64,000 bases of DNA from Anaplasma platys (GTDB lineage Bacteria > Pseudomonadota > Alphaproteobacteria > Rickettsiales > Anaplasmataceae): NCBI RefSeq assembly GCF_012790675.1, contig NZ_CP046391.1, forward strand, positions 1-64,000, given 5' to 3'. The position numbers were made by a program, and so were the translations under genes. Below, piece by piece: positions 9,339-17,707 of the stretch (positions are counted from its first letter, which is position 1; every line of letters starts with the position of its first letter). Under the pieces are notes generated by a model that had not been told where the DNA came from, made no database searches, and was given only the letters and a program-made list of their open reading frames with translations.

Positions 9339-10346
9339 CTACTGTTTTGCAGCTACAAGAATTTTTACTACTTGCGCAATACACGATGCACTGAGCTTCA
9401 CATTATCAGCTACTATCCACATACTAAGCCCATGTGTTACAGTATCATCAATCCTGATTCGCGACACGTACACTTCTTCATCGTTTACACAGTCCACCGG
9501 GGTGACATACACCATCTCACTCGTCTGGTTTACCACCGCAACACCCGGTATTTCTCCTAATAGCCCTGACACATCTTCTACAGATATATGGCTCCTCAAC
9601 TCCAAATTAACCGCCATGGAGTTCGAAACAAAAACCGGAACCGCAACACAAGTCGCAAATATTTCAACTCCGTCACCGATTATCTTCTTGGTCTCAGTAG
9701 CAACACAAATTTCCTCAGTAGAGCGCCCATCTTCCGCCAGATCCCCAACACAAGGAATACAATTGAACGAGATCTGACGAGGAAACTCTTTGCTTTGCAC
9801 CTTCTTATTCATGAACATAGACTTCGTCTGGTCATACAGCTCAGACATCCCCTCCAGCCCCATATGTGATGCTGCGTGATACGTTGAGAGTACAGCCCGC
9901 TCAATTCTCACCCGCTGCCGCAAAGGAGCAAGCACTGTCAGCAATTGGATTACAATACTCCCAGGAACAGCAATTATATTTCCTTTCCTATCTCCTATAC
10001 ACTCCTCATTGACCCCAGGAATGACTAAAGGAACCCCATCGTTCATGCGCGAATGTATGGTACTATCTACCACCAAACACCCCCTTTCAGCAGCTACACC
10101 GACATATCTTTCCGAGATTGCCTCCGTTGAGCAAAATACAGCAACACCTCCATCACTGAAGTCATAATCTCCTATGCGAACCACTGGAATTTTATCCTTC
10201 TCGCCATAGCTTATATCCCGCTGGACCTTATCACAGTCTGACAAGGCAACAATATGGCTAGCCGGAAAACCGCTTTCGCTAAGCAAAGAAAGAACAGAAC
10301 GCCCCACAGAATTGGTCGCGCCAACAACAACTATCTTGCAACTCAT
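9339..10346 (-). CDS. asd: Aspartate-semialdehyde dehydrogenase homologue lacking catalytic residues
   Basis: A 335-residue protein with the ASADH fold: N-terminal KIVVVGATNSVGRSVL (NADP-binding G-x-T/G-x2-G), STYHAASHMGLEGMSEL and FNCIP in the middle, CVAVPVFVSNSMAVNLE and the dimerisation part near the end. Active ASADH uses a cysteine in a PNCST motif, but here the aligned segment reads VPGSIVIQLL, with serine at the cysteine position. The usual RVPVF-x-GHSE segment reads AVPVFVSNSM, so the substrate-binding arginine and the catalytic histidine are also replaced. It probably does not carry out the classical reaction. It lies 3 bases after ybaB in a dnaX-ybaB-asd operon. Confidence 0.88.
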   Translation of the reverse strand: MSCKIVVVGATNSVGRSVLSLLSESGFPASHIVALSDCDKVQRDISYGEKDKIPVVRIGDYDFSDGGVAVFCSTEAISERYVGVAAERGCLVVDSTIHSRMNDGVPLVIPGVNEECIGDRKGNIIAVPGSIVIQLLTVLAPLRQRVRIERAVLSTYHAASHMGLEGMSELYDQTKSMFMNKKVQSKEFPRQISFNCIPCVGDLAEDGRSTEEICVATETKKIIGDGVEIFATCVAVPVFVSNSMAVNLELRSHISVEDVSGLLGEIPGVAVVNQTSEMVYVTPVDCVNDEEVYVSRIRIDDTVTHGLSMWIVADNVKLSASCIAQVVKILVAAKQ

Positions 10347-10349
10347 AAT

Positions 10350-10658
10350 CTAGAAGTAAAAAGACATCAAAGAATTCAAAAAGTCTTTATTGTGCTCGAG
10401 AGACTTCTTGAAAGCATCATCGAACGCCGCTTTGATCAGATCCTCTACCATGAATGATTTTTCCTGCAAGAGAGAAGGATCAACCTTCACCTCCTGCACC
10501 TTATATTCTACAAAGTTAGAAAGCATCACCTTGACAGATACCTTACCACCCAGCGCAACACCTTCAAAAACCTTTGGCTCCTGGTGAATCTTGAAATCAG
10601 ATAATTTTCGCTTGAGCATCTCTTGTAAATCAGAAAACTTCTGGCCATCGTAAGACAT
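10350..10658 (-). CDS. ybaB: YbaB/EbfC family nucleoid-associated protein
   Basis: A 102-residue homologue of the dimeric DNA-binding tweezers protein YbaB/EbfC. The family pattern is present: FEGVALGGKVSVKVMLSNFVEYKVQEVKVDPSLL followed by EDLIKAAFDDAFKKS. It lies 12 bases after dnaX, the usual position in bacteria, where recR often follows; here the asd-like gene follows instead. Confidence 0.92.
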   Translation of the reverse strand: MSYDGQKFSDLQEMLKRKLSDFKIHQEPKVFEGVALGGKVSVKVMLSNFVEYKVQEVKVDPSLLQEKSFMVEDLIKAAFDDAFKKSLEHNKDFLNSLMSFYF

Positions 10659-10670
10659 ATAAGGAACCGA

Positions 10671-12086
10671 TCAGATATCTAAATCTTTGACGCCGACCAC
10701 CGAGGCACCTTTGAAGCCTTTCATGACATCGGCCACGGTCGCATCGTCTTCTGGATTGTACAGCTTGTCCGCGCTGTTGACATCCTTTTTTTTACGCATA
10801 TCTCCTTTACCAGAAGATACATCCACCATTGGCGAGACGAGCGGTTGTTCATGATGGACAGCAAACTTATCATCTTTATCCGAAAAAGACACATTACCCG
10901 CCCCCTCAGCAGAAGTTTCCCCCATGCCCAAAGTGCCACTGTCCACCTGTGATAAAACGTAAGAAGCTATTTTTTTAGGAGACGGAAGATCACAAAGATA
11001 ACACAGACGTATGATCAGCATCTCACCAGCCTGCTCCTGACTCTCCACGCCCTTAATCTCCTGCACGCCCCGGAGAACAAGTTGCCACATCCGGGAAAGA
11101 AACGTCGTGGACTTTGCCTTGCCGCACGAGGAGAGTACCTCGCTTAACCCACAAGGAATGCTCCCGTTCACTGAATTTATACACAGCTCGTACACGATTT
11201 GCTGCATCGATTCAAAAATAGAAACCGCGTTACTCTGCATGCATAAATCTCGGTAGCCCTGGATGGCATCCGAGACCTCGCTGTTGATTATGTTTTTTAC
11301 AACTTTTTCCAATACGTTCTTATCGGCAATACCAAGTAGGGTGCGCGTTTCACTTACAGTAACATTATTTTTTGTGTATACAGCTGCCTGCTCTAGAAAA
11401 AGCAGCGCATTACGGACGGAGCCTGAAGAATTCTCCGCAAGCAAGCGCAGGCTCTCATGGTCCGCAGCAATATCCTCCAACTTTGCAACATGCAAAAGAT
11501 GCTGATATAGCTGCTCAACAGTCAAACGAAATAAATCTAATCGAAGACAACGAGATGCCACCGTGACCGGAACCTTCCTCGCCTCCGTGGTTGCCATAAT
11601 GAACTTTACATGCGGAGCTGGACTCTCCAATGTCTTAAGCAACGCATTAAACGCACTGGTAGAAAGCATGTGTACCTCATCGATGATATACACACGAAAG
11701 CTACTACTTGTGGGAAGATAGTTAGCGCTCTCAAGTATAACCCTTATGTCGTCTACGCCTGTGTTGCTGGCGGCATCCATTTCGACAACATCTGGATTGC
11801 TCATCCCCTTGATTGAAGTACAGCTGTCACACTTGCCGCACGGATCGTTGGTTGGCCCCCGCTCACAATTAAGACACAATGCAACAATCCGAGCACAGGT
11901 CGTCTTTCCCACACCGCTCGCCCCAACCAGCAGCAACGGTGTCCCTAAATCACCGGAGGCAAAGGAATTACTCAGTATCCTAACTAAAATATCCTGACCC
12001 ACAAGGTCACGAAAATTCTCAGGCCGGTACTTTAGCGCCAAATTCACCTGAACACCATTTTCCACAGTACCAAGTGGACAGCGCAA
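10671..12086 (-). CDS. dnaX: DNA polymerase III subunit gamma/tau
   Basis: The clamp-loader ATPase of the replisome. The 471-residue product has N-terminal LALKYRPENFRDLVGQ, Walker A GASGVGKT, the four-cysteine zinc module (CLNC and CGKCDSC), Walker B IIDEVHMLS and sensor 1 with the SRC motif. It is shorter than enterobacterial tau, with a reduced C-terminal domain. On the coding strand a run of eight A (10796-10803) sits about 40 codons before the stop. Slippage there could make an alternative C-terminus. The start may be one of several codons; GTG at residue 13 is also plausible. Confidence 0.95.
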   Translation of the reverse strand: MRCPLGTVENGVQVNLALKYRPENFRDLVGQDILVRILSNSFASGDLGTPLLLVGASGVGKTTCARIVALCLNCERGPTNDPCGKCDSCTSIKGMSNPDVVEMDAASNTGVDDIRVILESANYLPTSSSFRVYIIDEVHMLSTSAFNALLKTLESPAPHVKFIMATTEARKVPVTVASRCLRLDLFRLTVEQLYQHLLHVAKLEDIAADHESLRLLAENSSGSVRNALLFLEQAAVYTKNNVTVSETRTLLGIADKNVLEKVVKNIINSEVSDAIQGYRDLCMQSNAVSIFESMQQIVYELCINSVNGSIPCGLSEVLSSCGKAKSTTFLSRMWQLVLRGVQEIKGVESQEQAGEMLIIRLCYLCDLPSPKKIASYVLSQVDSGTLGMGETSAEGAGNVSFSDKDDKFAVHHEQPLVSPMVDVSSGKGDMRKKKDVNSADKLYNPEDDATVADVMKGFKGASVVGVKDLDI

Positions 12087-12206
12087 CCCGCATACTCAAC
12101 GCTACGGCTGCTTTATTTCTAACCTGACCGACTTCACGCGAAATCCGCTCGCGCTGCCCTCGCCTTTATAGCACAAATCCAGTCAAAACTTCAACATTGT
12201 TCGGAA

Positions 12207-13220
12207 TTAAAAATCCTTAATCCTGGCAAATTGTCGCGCAACATCTACCATGCGGCAAGCGAAAGCCCACTCGTTGTCGTACCAAGCAAGAACACGAGCA
12301 AAATTTCCGCTACTCACGTAGGTTTCTAGAAGATCAAATACAGCACTGTAAGGTGAATGATTAAAATCAACCGAGACCATTGGCTCACTTGTCACGCAAA
12401 GAACGTCACTTCTCTGCGCCGCAGCTGCCAGTAGTACACCATTTATGTCTTCTGTGGTCACCGCCCGTTCGGTATGAACAGTAAAATCAACCAACGAAAC
12501 ATTAGGGGTGGGCACTCGAATCGCTGCTGCGGACAATTTCCCTTCAAGGTGTGGAAAAAGCTTCGCGAGCGCCTTTGACGCCCCGGTTGATGTCGGAACC
12601 ATTGATAAACCACAGGCCCGGGCTCTACGAAAATCTTTATGGCTGCCATCGAGGTGATTTTGATCATTGGTATATGCATGCACAGTAGTTATAAACCCGC
12701 CACATATCCCAAATTCCTCATCCACAGCACGAACAACATGCGCAGCACAGTTGGTGGTGCAAGACCCCACTGATATCACTTCGTGCCCTCTAGCAATATC
12801 TCGCTCGTTAATACCATAAATCACCTGAAGGTCCGCGTCGCTCACCGGCGCGGAAACAACAACATGCTTGACGGTGGTGCCTAGGTGTTTTGCGGCAAGA
12901 GCACGCTTATTGAATTTCCCGGTGCATTCCAGGACAACATCAACATTACATGATGCCCAGGACACGTTTTCCGGCTCTCGTTCACGAAAAAATTTTATCT
13001 TCCTACCGCGGACAATCAATTCTTCTCCGCCCGCTAGGGTTATCTCATCACTAAACTTTCCGTGAGCTGAATCATTTTGAATGAGGTGACGGTGCAGGTT
13101 GATGTCTGAAGACCCATTAACAGCTACCAGCTGTAGATCAGCATTGGCTTGTGGATCACAAAGCAACCTAAATAAACACCTTCCTATGCGCCCAAGACCG
13201 TTTATCCCCACTCTTATCAT
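12207..13220 (-). CDS. gap: Glyceraldehyde-3-phosphate dehydrogenase, GapB-like
   Basis: Interconverts glyceraldehyde 3-phosphate and 1,3-bisphosphoglycerate. The 337 residues contain the Rossmann start RVGINGLGRIGR, the active-site SCTTNC with catalytic cysteine, HAYTNDQ with the catalytic histidine, and the C-terminal WYDNEWAFACRMVD. At the end of the second beta strand, where NAD-specific enzymes carry aspartate (VAIND), this one has VAVNGSSD. That resembles GapB-type enzymes and suggests NADP use in the gluconeogenic direction (inference). pgk lies far away at 45 kb. Confidence 0.96.
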   Translation of the reverse strand: MIRVGINGLGRIGRCLFRLLCDPQANADLQLVAVNGSSDINLHRHLIQNDSAHGKFSDEITLAGGEELIVRGRKIKFFREREPENVSWASCNVDVVLECTGKFNKRALAAKHLGTTVKHVVVSAPVSDADLQVIYGINERDIARGHEVISVGSCTTNCAAHVVRAVDEEFGICGGFITTVHAYTNDQNHLDGSHKDFRRARACGLSMVPTSTGASKALAKLFPHLEGKLSAAAIRVPTPNVSLVDFTVHTERAVTTEDINGVLLAAAAQRSDVLCVTSEPMVSVDFNHSPYSAVFDLLETYVSSGNFARVLAWYDNEWAFACRMVDVARQFARIKDF

Positions 13221-13360
13221 ATCGGTACACTTAGATTAATATCTCTCAATCTGCCACTACTAGGACATTTCCGCAACATCTTGTGTACACAAAATTTTGC
13301 TAGGTAAAATGTGGTATCAAAAGTTAAAAAATACATACATCATAAATATAGATCTGCAAG

Positions 13361-13594
13361 GTGATCACGCTGTATAAGAGAAAAATCCGCAAAAAGCTTC
13401 CAGAGCAAGAAGTTGCACTAAAGACCACAAAGCTCTTGCTGATTTTTCATGTTGTTGTCGGCACGGTCACCACCACTACTCTTCTGCTTTTTCATGGCGG
13501 TTTATTCGTGTCGCAGAGGCATTTTTCAACGCAAGCGACGCAACAATCTTTCTTACGTTTTCCTCAGGAGCAGTGTCGATTTATTGTGGCATGA
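13361..13594 (+). CDS. Possible small membrane protein, unrecognised
   Basis: A 77-residue frame from GTG: a basic N-terminus (KRKIRKK), one hydrophobic helix around residues 27-48, then a polar tail. No family is recognised. A second frame (13573-13806, basic, lysine- and arginine-rich) overlaps its end by 22 bases, so the two could be parts of one frameshifted gene. It faces away from gap. The membrane helix and the basic-inside pattern are its only support. Confidence 0.35.
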   Translation: MITLYKRKIRKKLPEQEVALKTTKLLLIFHVVVGTVTTTTLLLFHGGLFVSQRHFSTQATQQSFLRFPQEQCRFIVA

Positions 13595-13899
13595 GCCGTA
13601 TTTTCAGCATCGACAAAATAGAGAATAACGCAACGAAAGAAATAGAATTAGAACATTTTGATCGAAGAGGAAAAAGGCCTCGAGTCGCGGAACACAAGTT
13701 TCTCTTTTTAGGAAGGAAAATGAGAAAACTCTTGAAGAAAACCTCGCTTCTAAGAAAATTCTCGCACCCAGAAAAAAAAGAGCGTTTTTCCTCTCTGCTC
13801 TACTGATAAGCGGAGCTAACATTTCAGAACTACGGGGCGGTTTTGTTTTGATTTCTATAACGGATTTGCGGCAAACTTCTTCTACTGCATCTCTTTCGC

Positions 13900-14298
13900 G
13901 TGCGTGCTTATCCCCCCCCCCTGATCTCGGAAAAGATATATGGGCAAAAAGGAAGGGGCATAACATTGGCCTTAAATCTCCCAGTGGCACTTCGTAGTTA
14001 TTCTGTTTATCGGGCACTCCTTAAACTACCTAAGGGCTCGAGAAATTGTGAAGGACATAGTACTGGAAAGTTGCTTCACTATATTGCCTGGGGAATAATA
14101 GTATTCATAGGAATGGTGCTACATCTTATTTACTCATGCCTTGTACTACGCGAGTTTAATAAGAACTACTATGAACTGTCACAAAGGCTGAATAACGAGG
14201 TGTTTGACTCGGACGCTATATTTTATTTCCCGAACACTATGACAATTCCAATGTCGCCGCAAAAAGCCAGTTTAGGTTGTTTTCCTAGTCATCCATAG
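13900..14298 (+). CDS. Possible single-helix membrane protein downstream of a C10 tract
   Basis: The frame gives up to 132 residues. The convincing part is the C-terminal half: a basic stretch, one hydrophobic helix (IAWGIIVFIGMVLHLIYSCLV), then a short helical region (LREFNKNYYELSQRLNNEVF). The topology (short cytoplasmic part, one helix, coiled region) recalls small division proteins such as FtsL, but no sequence motif supports that. The ten-C tract at 13912-13921 encodes PPP right after the ATG, so a length change would shift the frame. A TTG further in could be the true start. Confidence 0.4.
   Translation: MRAYPPPLISEKIYGQKGRGITLALNLPVALRSYSVYRALLKLPKGSRNCEGHSTGKLLHYIAWGIIVFIGMVLHLIYSCLVLREFNKNYYELSQRLNNEVFDSDAIFYFPNTMTIPMSPQKASLGCFPSHP
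13912..13921. repeat. C10 homopolymer tract
   Basis: Ten consecutive C bases in a region of small unrecognised reading frames. A simple tract of this length is prone to slipped-strand length change. Confidence 0.85.
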
Positions 14299-14533
14299 GT
14301 GACATGAAGTTATGTAATGAAAAACTCAAAATTACAATACCAAAGGACATATGGCATCATAACTAACTATCATATATTATCCAGGAGAGAGCCGAGAGGC
14401 TGGCGGTCTGGTTGAACGTATTTGTGGCCATAAATTCTAAAATTACAGAACGCTGGAGGATGTTGAGTATCGGCGTGTTGGTCCGCTATACCCCTTCTCC
14501 TTCTTGTGCGTTTGCGAGGTTTGAGAGCATATC

Positions 14534-15484
14534 ATGAAAACTTCCCCTAACATCCCAAAAAGGATGCTGAAAGTCGAGAGGCTTAATTACCGTAGACAGT
14601 GTTGTTCTTTTGTCTCCCTGATAATATCGACATGCATTTTCATTTTACTATTTCTTTCACAAAGTGGTTTCCTTACCTGTACAGGAAAGAGCAAAAGTAA
14701 CTTCTGGGTAACGATTGATTTCATTTCCGTATTAGGGGCAATTCTTTCATTTATTTGTAGTTTGGTTCTAATATTCCTCATAGAACAGGAAAGGAGCAAA
14801 ATACAGAAAAAAATTGCGGCAGAATCACAAACACTGGGGTTTAGGAGTAGGAAAGAAGCAGAAAAGAAAAGACGAGAACTTCTGGATAGATGCGGCGCTT
14901 TCTGCGAGGGCTTTTCCCTGAAGATGGACTTTCTGGGAACATCTTGCAACTTCTCAATGCAGCTCGCATCTCTTATCTTCCTACTAACAAATGGATTAGC
15001 GCTTGGGGAAATTTATAAGTTTGGCTCACATAACTTGCCGATGGGACATGTTGTTGATCTAGTGAGTAATGCAGCTTATTTTCTAGCGGCTCTGCTGCTG
15101 GTAATTGCCCACTTAATGGGGAGAAGAAAGGAAAAAACTCCTCCGCGTCACGCAAGAGAAATGGCCCAAGTGATGACCTTCATGTTTCTCGGGAGCTCGC
15201 TGATTTTCGCTGGAAAAATAGTCTGCGTTCTCGAGGCTATAGGCACTATGACGCCGCCTGCGCTGAAAAATGGGGCAACACTACCCATAGGATGGTTGAC
15301 CAGAACTGTTGGCATCATTTTGTTGGCAATCAACCTTGGAATGGTACTAAAGAGAACATCTGACAAGTGTGATGCTCTTGCAAAAATTGTTGAGGATGGG
15401 GAAAACTCGCACGAAGTTTTCACAATGGTTTCAACCCAGGATGTTAGATCTTGCTTTGGTTACCTGGAATATGGTACACGGTAG
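14534..15484 (+). CDS. Six-helix membrane protein of unknown function
   Basis: A 316-residue integral membrane protein with no recognised family. Six hydrophobic segments are visible: around residues 25-45, 60-85, 130-155, 172-195, 210-235 and 252-272. A charged cytoplasmic loop (about 86-120) between helices 2 and 3 is rich in K, R and E (RSRKEAEKKRREL) and may form a short coiled coil. elbB follows after 29 bases on the same strand, so cotranscription is possible. Likely an inner-membrane protein specific to this bacterial group. Confidence 0.8.
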   Translation: MKTSPNIPKRMLKVERLNYRRQCCSFVSLIISTCIFILLFLSQSGFLTCTGKSKSNFWVTIDFISVLGAILSFICSLVLIFLIEQERSKIQKKIAAESQTLGFRSRKEAEKKRRELLDRCGAFCEGFSLKMDFLGTSCNFSMQLASLIFLLTNGLALGEIYKFGSHNLPMGHVVDLVSNAAYFLAALLLVIAHLMGRRKEKTPPRHAREMAQVMTFMFLGSSLIFAGKIVCVLEAIGTMTPPALKNGATLPIGWLTRTVGIILLAINLGMVLKRTSDKCDALAKIVEDGENSHEVFTMVSTQDVRSCFGYLEYGTR

Positions 15485-15513
15485 TTTGACTTTTGTTTTC
15501 TTTTTGGTGAGTT

Positions 15514-16176
15514 ATGAACTGTGTAGTACTTCTAAGTGGATGCGGACACAAGGACGGCTCAGAAATTCGGGAAAGTGTCTTTGTTTTGCTGGAACTCGAT
15601 CGGCTTGGGGTAAATTTCTCTTGCTGCGCACCTGCGACAAATCAACTTTCTGTAGTCAATCACCTTGATGGTGTTGCATCTAATGATGTGAGAAATATCC
15701 AGGTGGAAGCAGCGAGAATAGCTCGCGGGAATGTAGTAAACATTAACGATGTAAATAGCGAAGATTATGACATGTTGGTCGTGCCTGGCGGCTTGGGCGT
15801 AGCTAATAACTTCTCTGACTTGTTTAGCGGTAGTGGACGTGCTGTAACTGTATGTGAACCAGTGAAAAGACTTGTCTGTGGTTTCTATGACGCAAAGAAA
15901 TCACTGGGCGCTGTCTGCATAGCACCCGCAGTGATTGCCGCCGCTTTGCGCGATCGGACAAAGGTTAAAGTAACAATTGGCGAGGACCCCCAAGGACTGA
16001 TAGCCCGCTGTGGCGGAGAACACGTTGAGTGCCCAACCGACAGCTTTGTTGTTGATCCGGAGAACAGAGTCTTTTCCTGTTCCGCTTACATGAGGGATGA
16101 TAGACTTTATAAAATCCACAACGGAATAAAAACGATGATTGAAGCCATGGTCGACTTCACCAATCTGTACTCGTAA
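15514..16176 (+). CDS. elbB: ElbB-like DJ-1/PfpI family glyoxalase
   Basis: The 220 residues match the ElbB family (isoprenoid biosynthesis protein with amidotransferase-like domain, also described as a glyoxalase). The N-terminus VVLLSGCGHKDGSEIRES and the DYDMLVVPGGLGVANN segment are typical. The AVCIAPAV segment carries the nucleophile-elbow cysteine of the DJ-1 fold. The cellular role is not firmly known; detoxification of reactive carbonyls is likely. It converges on metK with 26 bases between them. Confidence 0.92.
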   Translation: MNCVVLLSGCGHKDGSEIRESVFVLLELDRLGVNFSCCAPATNQLSVVNHLDGVASNDVRNIQVEAARIARGNVVNINDVNSEDYDMLVVPGGLGVANNFSDLFSGSGRAVTVCEPVKRLVCGFYDAKKSLGAVCIAPAVIAAALRDRTKVKVTIGEDPQGLIARCGGEHVECPTDSFVVDPENRVFSCSAYMRDDRLYKIHNGIKTMIEAMVDFTNLYS

Positions 16177-16202
16177 TCTACCTAGGAATGGTCTCTGGAT
16201 TT

Positions 16203-17432
16203 TTATTTCGTTGCTTTGGCATTGTCTCTGAGTTCTTGTGTTGAAAACGCAGAACGCAAAGGGTTGAATTCTCTCCTCAAAAGGAAAGAAAGGCCCAGTT
16301 TTTCCCATGAAAAGCTGTTTTCACTCATGCGTCCAAAGTGCCCATAACATGAAGTGGGACTATAAACCTGATTCTTCAATCCCAGGTGTTCGACGATTCC
16401 CGAAACGGACAGATCCATATTTTCCCTGATAAACTTCTCTATCCTTTTGCTATCAACCCTGTTTGTCCCAAAGGTATTGATGCCAAAGGTCAGGGGAGTG
16501 GCAACTCCAATACCATATGAAAGCTGGACGAGACATTCCGACGCGATACCCGAATGGACAACATTTTTGGCGATGTACCTTGACATATACGCGGCAGAGC
16601 GGTCAACCTTCGTTGGATCCTTTCCTGAAAACGCACCGCCACCATGGGGTACATGGCCGCCATAGGTATCAACCATAATTTTACGGCCGGTAACGCCAGT
16701 ATCCCCGACGGGACCACCAATAACGAAACGACCGGTGGGATTTACTAGAAAATCGGCATCCTTACACATCCATCCCGGAGGCAAGGAAGAGACAAAAAGC
16801 GGAGTAACCATTTCTCTCACATCCTGCTGGGTAAGATGTTCAGCATGTTGAATAGAGAGTATTGCCCGCAATACTTTTACGGGGCGGAAGTTTTCATACA
16901 GGATTGTTATCTCAGTCTTAGCATCAGGCCCTAAACCAGAAATTTCTCCGCGCTGCAGGGCCAAAGCGATGTTCTTCAATATCAAGTGTGAATAAAATAT
17001 GGGTGAGGGCATCAGCGATTCTGTTTCGTCGATGGCATACCCATACATTACTCCTTGGTCGCCTGCTCCTTTTCTGTTCTTTTCACTAGAAACAGCCACA
17101 AGAATATCCGGCGACTGGCGCTGCAGCATGACGATCACGTTCACCGTTTTCCAATGAAAACCATCTATTTCGTAGCCGATATCCCGAATGGTACGGCGAA
17201 CAATGAACTCGATGTCCTCTTTGTTAAATTCCACATTTCCTATCTCCCCCGCTACCACGACATGATCTCGGGTCACCATGACCTCCACCGCGACATGTGC
17301 GTCCGGTGAAGAGGAAAGAAAGTGATCGAGAATTTCATCAGAAAGGCGGTCGGAAACCTTATCAGGATGTCCATGCGAAACCGACTCACTGGTGATAAAA
17401 TGACCGGGGCACTGGCGATTAAAAACTAGCAC
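16203..17432 (-). CDS. metK: S-adenosylmethionine synthetase
   Basis: Makes SAM from methionine and ATP. The 409-residue product has the ATP-binding SESVSHGHPDKVSDRLSDEIL, GDQGVMYGYA with the K+/Mg2+ site, the glycine-rich P-loop-like GGGAFSGKDPTKVDRSAAY and PTGRFVIGGPVGDTGVTGRKI. It starts with GTG. All three family domains seem complete. SAM serves the methyltransferases in the window (trmD, the TPR-methyltransferase). Confidence 0.97.
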   Translation of the reverse strand: MLVFNRQCPGHFITSESVSHGHPDKVSDRLSDEILDHFLSSSPDAHVAVEVMVTRDHVVVAGEIGNVEFNKEDIEFIVRRTIRDIGYEIDGFHWKTVNVIVMLQRQSPDILVAVSSEKNRKGAGDQGVMYGYAIDETESLMPSPIFYSHLILKNIALALQRGEISGLGPDAKTEITILYENFRPVKVLRAILSIQHAEHLTQQDVREMVTPLFVSSLPPGWMCKDADFLVNPTGRFVIGGPVGDTGVTGRKIMVDTYGGHVPHGGGAFSGKDPTKVDRSAAYMSRYIAKNVVHSGIASECLVQLSYGIGVATPLTFGINTFGTNRVDSKRIEKFIRENMDLSVSGIVEHLGLKNQVYSPTSCYGHFGRMSENSFSWEKLGLSFLLRREFNPLRSAFSTQELRDNAKATK

Positions 17433-17596
17433 GGCAGGTGTGAATACTGAAAATGAATTGGACGAAAGGCAACTGGGCGATTGTAACGGAAAATTTACAT
17501 ATTTACAATTAAGTTGGAAAATTAAGCGTGCAGCGCCATATTTTCTGGAGCGCTATATTGACGTAACTAGTGAAATATGTAAGCCTTTGCTGGTCT

Positions 17597-17673
17597 GTGT
17601 CCGTAGCTCAGCTGGATAGAGCAACAGCCTTCTAAGCTGTGGGCCGTGGGTTCGAATCCCTCCGGGCACACCA
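17597..17673 (+). tRNA. tRNA-Arg(TCT)
   Basis: A 77-base cloverleaf. The acceptor stem GTGTCCG pairs with CGGGCAC, and the D arm has GCTC/GAGC. The anticodon stem ACAGC/GCTGT closes the loop CTTCTAA with anticodon TCT (codon AGA). The T loop is TTCGAAT, with one T-T mismatch in its stem. The 3' CCA is encoded. It lies immediately before the ubiH-like gene. Confidence 0.95.
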
Positions 17674-17707
17674 AAACAATAAGGTAAAATGTCTTGAGGT
17701 GATTCGG

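Noticed and set aside
13604..14017. 137-residue minus-strand frame opposite the small membrane proteins
   Set aside because: Basic and phenylalanine-rich composition is typical of an antisense shadow; no motif.
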